Shown: piece after piece, positions 57,229 to 64,000 of the stretch
Layout: every line of letters starts with the position of its first letter
Numbering within the stretch: position 1 is the first letter of the stretch
Assembly: GCA_037962975.1 (NCBI GenBank)
Contig: CM075669.1
Span: 191,836,501 to 191,900,500, forward strand
Length of the DNA stretch: 64,000 nt
Direction: 5' to 3'
Source: Clitoria ternatea
Lineage: Eukaryota; Streptophyta; Magnoliopsida; Fabales; Fabaceae
Made by a program: the position numbers and the translations under genes
The notes under the pieces: generated by a model
The model's input: the letters and a program-made list of their open reading frames with translations, nothing else
The model's database searches: none
What the model was told of the DNA's origin: nothing

Positions 57229-59943
57229 TGTCGTGACCGGGGTCCCAGGTCATGACGCACACTGGGAGAATGCAATGAAAAAGAAAACGAAATCGTATTG
57301 GAACAAGGCCCTTGGGACGCCTAAAAATTAAGGGGTTTAGGGGGTCGCCACTAATATTTATTAAGGAAAATATTAGGAAAACCTTTAAATGGCACTAGTT
57401 TTTAAAATAAGATTTTGTTTGGTCTAGGAGTCGAATTACATGTGGGGAAGGTATTAGCACCCCACACTGTCCGTTCTAAAACGGTTACCCAAATTGATCA
57501 CGTATAATTTTAAAAATGATTATTAAATATTTCATACTTCGTAAAAAATATGACAATGATAGATGTTATTTACAAACAATATACACTTAAACAAAATGAT
57601 AATAAGGACATTTTAAAAATATAAATAGAAATAAAATAAAATTAAATAATAGGACGTATCATCTAAATTTTTCATTTTTTGAGTTCAAGGAAAAACAAAC
57701 AAATAAGTGATTAAAGGACAGTAAAATAAAATAAAATAAAAATAAAACAATAAGATGTCTCATCTAAATTATTTTTATTATCTGAATTTGAAAGAAAATA
57801 CACACATAAGTGCTTAAAAGATAGCCAGAACATAATAAGATGTCTCGCCTAAATTATTTTCTGGTTAATTAAAAGACAATCTATTGATTTTACTGAGAAA
57901 TACATGGTTCAAATTTTTTTCCAAAAAAATAAATACACAAATAAAAAAAATGAAAAGGTATAAATAGATAAACATAAGAAGAAAAAAATAGAATTAAATA
58001 CATCAATGTAAAAATAAAGAAATATATATACTTAATTAATTAGAACTAACAAGTGAATTTTATTCAATCAATTTTTTGATAAAATAAGATTAATAAGATG
58101 TCTCATTCAAATTAATCTTATTTCAAACTTAAAAGAAAGATAAATGGATAAATAAATGACGAACGATTTAGTTTGGTTTATGCATATGATAATAATTGAT
58201 CCCTAATTATCAAAAAGGTTGTTAAGAGAAAATAATAAAAAGTCATGACAATAAATAAATAAAATATACAATTATGTATGGACAAATAAAAAGACAATTC
58301 GAAAATTATCATGAGAAAAAAATAAATGAATAAGTAAATAAATAAAATAATATGGATAAATAAATAGATAAGAGAGCGAAACATACAATAAAAAATAATA
58401 AATGAATAATTACCTATAAAAACTACTTAAGAAATTATATAAAAAAATAAAATGATAGAAAAATGATTATGAAAAAGATAACTACAAAATTGTTGAGAGA
58501 AAAGAGAAAAAAGTAGAATCAAATAAATAAATGTCGAAAGATAAAGTGCAGAAAAATGAATAAATAAAAATAAAAGTGTGAAAAAATTAATAAAGAAAAG
58601 TAAAAGTACAGAAAAATAAAAAAAATAAAAATAAAAATATAGAAAAATAAATGAATGAATAAATAACTACAGACAGATAAAATACGAAAAAATAAAGTGC
58701 AGAGCAATAAAGAAATAAAAATAAAAGTACATAAAAATAAATAAAGAAAAATAAATGTATGGAAAAATAAAGAAAAAAATAAAAAACATAGAAATATAAA
58801 TGAATAAAAAATAATTGTAGAAAAATAAAGTGAGGAAAAATAAATAAATAAAAATTAAAGTGTAGAAGAATAAATAAAAAAAATAAAAGTACAAAAAAAT
58901 AAATAAAAAATAAAAAGTGCAGAAAATAAATGAATAAAAATAAAAGTGTAGAAGAATAAATAAAGAAAAATAAAAGTATAGAAAAATAAAATTACAGAAA
59001 AATAATTGAATAAATAAATAACTACAGAAAAATAAAGTGTGGAAAAATAAAGTGCCGAAAAAGAAATAAAGAAAAATGAATAGAATGGAATATGATGTCA
59101 CAACAAAATATTATAAAATAAAATAATAAATAACAATAATAATGATAACAATGATAGTAAACACCAAATAAAATATATGAAATAAAGGATCTAAAAAATT
59201 AAATGAAATTATGATCCTAATTATGACAATCAAATTATAAATAAAATTCCACAAGAAAAAATTATAATATTAATAAAATAAAAATAAATTAAAGAGATAA
59301 ATAAATATACTCGTATTTATTAAAAATACCTTAGCATAGTAACGATTGATGAAGAACAAGAACCAAATCTGGGAGATCAATTTTTTGTGGATTTCTCTTG
59401 TTTTTGGCTTCGTTTGGACTCAATTTAAAGGTATTTGGACACCGGTTACAAGACTTTTATGGTAATTTAGGTCACAAAACTCACATAGTAGCACATATTT
59501 TTCCAACAACATTTCTATATTTCTATTTTTGAAAATAAGTTTTTCTAAAAATTACACAAAAAACTATCACTCTTTTCTCTCTTCCTCCTTCTTCTCCTTT
59601 TTTTTCCTTTGCATCATCCTCTATTTATAGAGGAAATTTGGCCTTGGATTCTACACAAAATGTCATCACTTCCTTCTTTTCCAAATTGTTAAAATTTGGT
59701 GCTAACTTTCCCCATTTTCTCCAATGATGTAACAAAACTAGGTCCCACCTGAAAAAATCATTGAAAACTTCTTTTGTTTTTTTATTTTTTTGTTTTCTGG
59801 ACTCTTTTTTTTGGTCTGTTTTTGTTTTTTGTTTTTTTATTTTCTGATTTTTAGCCCATTTTTGTTTTTTAAATTTTTTGGGCCTTTTTATTTAAAATTT
59901 TTTAAAAAATTAAATATTTTGAGTACAAATGAGTAATCACTTA
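57229..59943 (-). repeat. Tat 5' LTR, outer end missing
   Basis: Starts TGTCGTGACCGGGGTCCC in plus orientation and aligns with 30823-33558. The alignment ends at GAGTAATCACTTA (59943), where plus-strand gag sequence begins. About 370 bp present at 33559-33929 are lacking. Contains about 800 bp of AAATAAATA-like low-complexity sequence. Confidence 0.82.
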
Positions 59944-61010
59944 GTCTCTTTCTATACCTTGACAGTTGAAGCCCTAGCTTGGTTTAAGGGCTTACCTTTT
60001 GGATCTATTGATTCGTGGGAAGAGATGGCCGAGGCGTTTGGCCAGTATTTTATTATCTTTGAAGATATACCTAGGACGTCTCACACCTTGGCTCAAATCA
60101 AGCAAGGAAAGGATGAGTCTCTTGAGGATTTTTTGAAGAGATTTTATAAGGAGGCAGCCATGTCTTTGGCAAAGGGCCCTCCTACCACTTTGGAGAAATT
60201 TAGATGCAAGGCATCCAAATATGTTGGCATTGAGATGAATTTTGAGGCCATAATGGCTAGGAGCAAGCCACCACCACCTGCACTTTGTGTGGAGAGGGAG
60301 AAAGAGCCCAAGTTTGAGAAGACACCACAGAAGGATCAAGGTGGGGTTCAGCAGCCAAAGCAGTAGGAGAAAGGCGTTGTTGTGTTCTCTCATTATGCTC
60401 CTCTTAACGCCAACGCGTCCCAAATCTTGAGGGAAGTGGGTTGGCCATATTTCAGTGTATACGAGGTGAGAAAGCCTACACTGGTCAAGGAACCATAGGA
60501 AGTACTGTGACTTCCACAAACAGACAGGGCATTCAATTGATGAGTGCAGATAGCTCAAGGACGCCATCAAGGTCTTGATTCAGGAAAAAAAATTAAAGTA
60601 ATATCTCTTCAGGCAGAAGTCTTTGGATGAGTCTGATAGAATGAAGAAAAGGCATAGAGATCGCTCTCCTGATCCTGATGATGATGCTCGGGGTCCCAAG
60701 CGGTTAACCGTGACAGAGAAGCGGAAGGGCCCTGTGGTGGAAGTAGTTTAAGAGGTAGAACGGACGTCGTCTCCACCTCAACGTGGTACATAGGAAGTGA
60801 TCAACATGATTACTGGGGGTTTTACTGGTCATCGATATGTCATCCCCATATAACGACATCATATACGTCCGACATTGAATGCTATGGAGGCCATCGTGTC
60901 TACTCCTCATCTGCTTATCAAATTTATTGATAAGGACAACTAGGTATCTTCAGTCCGGGGTGATCAAGTGATGGCGAGGTATTGCTGTAACCTTAGTCTC
61001 TATGGTAAAG
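59944..61010 (+). pseudogene. gag: Tat-lineage gag and protease start, truncated
   Basis: The reading starts mid-domain with TLTVEALAWFKGLPFGSIDS and FEDIPRTSHTLAQIKQGKDE (capsid-like gag). It continues to 60366 and then in pieces. A zinc-knuckle-like motif, YCDFHKQTGHSIDEC, is near 60499-60552. Then come an Arg/Asp-rich stretch (KKRHRDRSPDPDDD) and EVINMITGGFTGHRYV, which resembles the linker before the protease. Four or more stops. An ATG at 59929 lies in the neighbouring LTR, so the 145-codon ORF 59929-60366 is a chance fusion of five LTR codons to gag. Confidence 0.75.
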
Positions 61011-61379
61011 TTAGAGGCCATCAATAAAAAAAAGAAGCTGAATGATAAGGGCCTTGCAGCAGCCTCCAGCAACTTGGTAGATTTGGACCCCGAGGTTGAA
61101 TCGAAGTTATATCACCTCAACCCGTCCAAGCCAATCCCAAAAGGGGTCTAAGGTGATCATGTATATGGATACCCTGGAAGGGGTGATGAAGATTAATGAA
61201 CAGTTCCAGCCAGAGGTTTTTCCTAACTTATGGTTTTTCCCATTGAGTTTTTCTTGAGAAGGTTTTAACGAGGCATGCCTAAGTTTAGCTCCGATGTACG
61301 AGCAGTAATAATAAAAGTACCATTTATAAATTTTTTCTTTCACTTGTTAAAATAATTATCTTGTGTAAGAGGACTCTTT

Positions 61380-61650
61380 TTGCCCTAACAAGTGGCAAGG
61401 ATCGGACCTCTTTGAGGTCGTACCGGAACCCAACGAGGGCGCCCCGGACCTTTATAAGGCCGTACAGGACCCCGACGAGCGGTACAAGTAGAACTCTTAA
61501 GGCCCCAACGAGCAGCGAGGATCGGACCTCGTTGAGGCCATACCGAACCCCAACAAGCGGTACCTTAGTCCCTTAAAAAGGAATTGGTTACTTGACCTCG
61601 ACGAGCGGCAAAGATTGGTTATTATTAAACCATATTGAGCCCCAATGAGT
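61380..61650 (+). repeat. GC-rich tandem repeats in Tat 3' region
   Basis: Degenerate units of CCCCAACGAGCGGTAC with alternating ATCGGACCTCGTTGAGGCC blocks. The block occurs at about 61400 and again about 120 bp later. The composition contrasts sharply with the AT-rich surroundings. Confidence 0.8.
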
Positions 61651-61992
61651 GGTGCAAGTAAATGACTTAGGTTTTTGTCAAAGCGCTTTCCGTGTACGAC
61701 AGTCTATGCAAGTCCATTCACAACGGGTAATGTACAGTTTATACAACGTCCTACGGGACTTCACAAATTATGTCTGAAGTTCTCACGAAAGCAAATGTGG
61801 ATTTCTTAAGATATTTCTAAATGCAAGTACCAAGATGTAGCAAAAAGGCAACATAGTATTGTCATTTATATCTGTTGAAAAAATTCAAAACTCAAAAAAA
61901 CATGAGAGCCTATCCCGGGACAAGGCTATAGTGTCCTACTATAATTAAGTGACGAAAGACCAAGGGAGGAATTCAATAAAATCAAGGAGATA
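61651..61992. other. Tat 3' region without coding sequence
   Basis: No gene is recognised between the tandem repeats and the antisense ORF remnant. Confidence 0.5.
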
Positions 61993-62215
61993 GTCAGGAG
62001 GGTGGAGCTTCCTCAGAGGAAGACACAGTCGCTTCTCCTGCAGTAGCTTCAAAATTCTCAGCGATAACATCCGCCCTGTCCTAGTCAAGCTTCAAATTTT
62101 CTTCTGTCAACCGCTGGTTTTCCTCTCAAAACTGCTTCATCTCCCTCTTCAAAGAAGCTAAAATTATCAAAAAGTTTTTGAAGGACTCTAACAATCCTTC
62201 AGCCTTCTACAGGTG
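61993..62215 (-). pseudogene. Antisense coiled-coil ORF remnant of Tat element
   Basis: The minus strand can be read for about 70 codons with three in-frame stops. Pieces are KAEGLLESFKNFLIILASLK, REMKQF, EENQRLTEENLKLD and DRADVIAENFEATAGEATVS, ending SSSEEAPPS and a stop at 61993-61995. The leucine/glutamate spacing looks like a coiled coil with an acidic tail. Tat-lineage elements are known to carry an extra ORF in antisense orientation between pol and the 3' LTR; position, strand and composition fit. Function is unknown. Confidence 0.6.
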
Positions 62216-62678
62216 CCATTACCCATATCTGCTGTAGCCTTTATTTTAGAGTAAACACCCCAGTTAGTCCCTGAGCCCAACAAAGTCGGACACTTAGGTC
62301 CCCCACTTAATAAGTGAGTCCCGTTAGTCCCCAACGTCAGGCAACGTCGGACATATAGATCCCTACCGTTAATGAAGTGTTGACGTCCGTGAACTTCAGC
62401 TGACGTGGATCGTTAAATCCCAACAGGGATGCCACGTCTTCAATGAAACGACGACGTGTCATGCTCTGAAAACCAATGCATAAGTGGGAATGGAGAACGA
62501 TGGCATTTTGGAAAACCCTAATTCCTTCTCCATTTTCTCAATGCCATCAGGGTTCTTCTTCTCCTTCTTCGACCCTTCTTCAACATTTTGCTGCCTTCTC
62601 GTTCAATAGCCTCCATCGACACACTGAGTATCCTGGTACCAACCTCCTTGTGATTGTGGTGGCTGAAGCAAACTCATC

Positions 62679-63158
62679 ATGGAAGGTAGGAGTCAGGGAT
62701 CATTCTCCTCATCTTCAGGCCAATCTCGACGCCGGCTTCGCTGCCGTTGTGGGGAACCACCAGTCCGACGTGTGTCTCACACAGTGAGTAACCCCAACCG
62801 CCAATTTTGGACATGCGCACGACTTCGAGGAGCCCAATGTGATTTCTTTTCTTGGGTCCAGGATGGGGATTTACTTATTCATGAGGAAGATTGGAGGAAT
62901 GCTCTGATTTGTAAGTTGACAAAGATGGAGTCTGTTATTACAGGGCATAACTCTGATTTGCAAAAGGATATTTGTGAAGTCATGACCCAAATTATACGGA
63001 ATGAAGAAGGTAAATGGCATATGTACATGGAATCCTTGGTGAACGGAGGCTTGGAAACTCAGCAAGAATTGCGAAAGTTGAAGATGATTTTGATTAGTCT
63101 AAGTGTTGTATTTTTGTTCTTTCTGATAGGGTTATTGGTTATGATCATGAATTTGTAA
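62679..63158 (+). CDS. GRF-type zinc-finger protein with C-terminal membrane segment
   Basis: 159 codons, open. An Arg/Ser-rich start is followed by a GRF zinc finger: CRCGEPPV (Cys22, Cys24), then NRQFWTCAR (Cys46) and GAQCDFFSWV (Cys54), the C-x-C...C...C arrangement with the FFxW ending. GRF fingers bind single-stranded nucleic acid in known proteins. Residues about 60-130 are charged, perhaps helical. Residues 137-159, ILISLSVVFLFFLIGLLVMI and MNL, form a transmembrane helix. Short GRF-plus-membrane proteins are numerous in plant genomes, often next to transposases. It faces the transposase-like gene tail to the right. The ATG chosen is the one that leaves a full finger; an upstream out-of-frame ORF (62476-62787) is ignored. 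The exact role is unknown. Confidence 0.7.
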   Translation: MEGRSQGSFSSSSGQSRRRLRCRCGEPPVRRVSHTVSNPNRQFWTCARLRGAQCDFFSWVQDGDLLIHEEDWRNALICKLTKMESVITGHNSDLQKDICEVMTQIIRNEEGKWHMYMESLVNGGLETQQELRKLKMILISLSVVFLFFLIGLLVMIMNL

Positions 63159-63637
63159 TGACAAAAAATGTATAATATTGTTTTGTTATTAGTATGAGAA
63201 TTGAAGATAGCAGGTTATTGACAAAAAATGTATAATCCAGGGCATACCTGTCATGGGTTTGTGAGAGTGTTATAAAATGGTTATGTTTAATTTAACAATT
63301 TATTTGTTGTTTCCTTTTCCTTTTCATGTTGTTACTAATAGGTAACTTGGTTTTAGTTTTACTGGTTTATTAATTTGGCAGATTTTACTGGTTTAGTTGG
63401 GTCCTAAGTTGATGAATTTGTTGTGTAAAAAAAACTAAAATCAAGAAAATTAATGATGGATAATTAGGAATGGAGTAAATTAATGAAACACATAATAGGA
63501 GTAAATTGTTAATTCAACATTGTCATTTCAACAAACACATTAGAGGAGTACAATCTCCCACAAGTTTGTGAACCAAACAAACACATAAGAAGAGTACTAT
63601 CTCCTTTCAATTGTCAATTACAAAACAAATACACAAG
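63159..63637. other. Gap between converging genes
   Basis: AT-rich; probably holds both 3' untranslated regions. A short repeat, TGACAAAAAATGTATAAT, occurs twice (about 63160 and 63219). Confidence 0.5.
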
Positions 63638-64000
63638 TTATTTCATTTGTGATGGTTTCATGATTGGTAGCTTTCTTCTCAAATTATACAGCCTGTTGGG
63701 GGATGAGGTTGTGGTTGTGGCAAGTGGTGGAGATATGGTAGGCGCAGCCAACCTGGGACTTCTCCTCACAGGAGTGGTAGACTCAGGTTGAGAGAGTGGC
63801 TGGGAGACAACCAACTCAATGACTTCCTGGGTTTGTTGAGCTGTGGGGTTGCTTGGATTGGCCGCTTGATCCTTTGTTCTTGCTTCTTTGGCTACTGGGC
63901 ATGATATGTTCCTATGTCCTACCTGACCACAATGACTACATTTCCCAGGTTGCAGCTTCCTTTTCATCTTATTTGCTGGGTTGTTTTTGTCAACTGCATC
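63638..64000 (-). CDS. Zinc-knuckle C-terminus, probably MULE transposase (partial)
   Basis: Open from the window edge to a stop at 63638. It contains GKCSHCGQVGHRNISCP, a CX2CX4HX4C knuckle as found near the end of MuDR-type transposases. A Pro/Thr/Ser-rich tail with RRSPRLAAP and YNLRRKLP follows. The ATG at 63967 is not the true start because the frame continues upstream without a stop (AVDKNNPANKMKRKL). The catalytic domain, if present, lies right of the window, so another zinc-knuckle protein cannot be excluded. Confidence 0.55.
   Translation of the reverse strand, partial: DAVDKNNPANKMKRKLQPGKCSHCGQVGHRNISCPVAKEARTKDQAANPSNPTAQQTQEVIELVVSQPLSQPESTTPVRRSPRLAAPTISPPLATTTTSSPNRLYNLRRKLPIMKPSQMK

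Larger units (their letters stand above)
30823..59943 (-). mobile_element. Tat/Ogre-lineage Ty3/gypsy retrotransposon with nested insertions
   Basis: LTR copies at 30823-33929 and 57229-59943 bound a minus-strand element. Going down from 57228 the order is: primer site, extra ORF1, gag, protease, reverse transcriptase, RNase H, a second RNase H-like domain, integrase, tandem repeats and purine tract. The extra ORF before gag, the second RNase H and the great length mark the Tat/Ogre lineage. It spans 29.1 kb now; without the Tekay insert (40693-51540) and the hAT MITE it was about 17.7 kb. The outer end of the 5' LTR is missing at 59943, so no target duplication is readable. All coding regions contain stops or frameshifts. 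Confidence 0.9.
59944..62255 (+). mobile_element. Remnant of a second Tat-lineage element, plus strand
   Basis: Holds a gag/protease piece (59944-61010), a pol-end/3' leader stretch (61190-61330, with TTTTTCCCATTGAG and GGTTTTAACGAGGC words common after pol in plant elements), GC-rich tandem repeats (61380-61650) and an antisense ORF remnant (61993-62215). Reverse transcriptase, RNase H and integrase core are absent, so an internal deletion must have occurred. Neither LTR is recognisable. It is cut on the left by the Tat LTR. Confidence 0.65.
62256..64000. mobile_element. Probable Mutator-like (MULE) element, left part
   Basis: Starts about TAAACACCCCAGTTAGTCCC, an end type frequent in plant DNA transposons. 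Two diverged direct repeats of about 60 bp follow (CCCAGTTAGTCCC at 62258 and CCCGTTAGTCCCC at 62320, both followed by GTCGGACA). Inside lie a GRF zinc-finger gene (plus) and a converging zinc-knuckle protein end (minus). The other end is beyond the window, so the superfamily is an inference. Confidence 0.5.

Noticed and set aside
59944..59948. GTCTC as a target duplication partner of GTCTA (30818-30822) for the Tat element
   Set aside because: Four of five match, but the 5' LTR lacks about 370 bp at this edge, so this is not the original insertion boundary.
61361..61576. Plus-strand ORF with repeated DRTSLR.YR.PT units
   Set aside because: It only mirrors the GC-rich tandem repeat; no start context or domain.
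62476..62787. 103-codon ORF overlapping the GRF gene in another frame
   Set aside because: Covers the 5' leader; the GRF frame has the clear domain.

Overview
This is an AT-rich plant nuclear window dominated by nested LTR retrotransposons. Only one ordinary single-copy-looking host gene is visible, a small proline/glycine-rich cell-wall protein at 12857-13321. The retroelement lineages present (Tekay chromovirus, Athila, and Tat/Ogre with two RNase H-like domains and an extra upstream ORF) are typical of dicots. Their sequence style, including the long Ogre-like element and dispersed GTAATCGATTAC words, suggests a legume, possibly of the soybean/bean group. That assignment is inference, not proof.

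Layout. 1-505: edge of a Tekay element (gag start, primer site, broken LTR), minus strand. 904-6803: complete but decayed Ty1/copia element, minus strand, with 197-bp LTRs and target duplication AGAAC. About 7400-9867: non-coding repeat that looks like a decayed long LTR. 12857-13321: host gene. About 14200-15500: large imperfect inverted repeat. 17138-29923: decayed Athila-type element, plus strand, carrying two later insertions, a Tat-family solo LTR (21126-23461, target duplication ACCAT) and a Tourist-like MITE (26588-27260, target duplication TTA). About 29924-30045: tRNA-like, possibly SINE-derived relic. 30823-59943: a very long Tat/Ogre element, minus strand, carrying a young intact Tekay element (40693-51540, target duplication ATGTT, one open 1470-codon gag-pol) and a GC-rich hAT-type foldback MITE (56110-56671). 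59944 to about 62250: remnant of another Tat-lineage element, plus strand (gag piece, GC-rich tandem repeats, antisense coiled-coil ORF remnant). About 62256-64000: probable Mutator-like DNA transposon end with a GRF zinc-finger/transmembrane gene and the tail of a zinc-knuckle protein that runs off the window.

How it fits together. The insertions can be ordered. Athila and Tat/Ogre are old, with frameshifts and stops in every domain. The solo LTR, MITEs and Tekay came later. The Tekay element is the youngest: its 3.1-kb LTRs show about four differences by eye. No bacterial-type operon, CRISPR array, rRNA or functional tRNA gene was seen. The most interesting material is in the accessory parts of the Tat elements: repeated GACGTCTCGTC-like LTR words, 3'-untranslated tandem repeats, an antisense ORF, and a possible intron between protease and reverse transcriptase.
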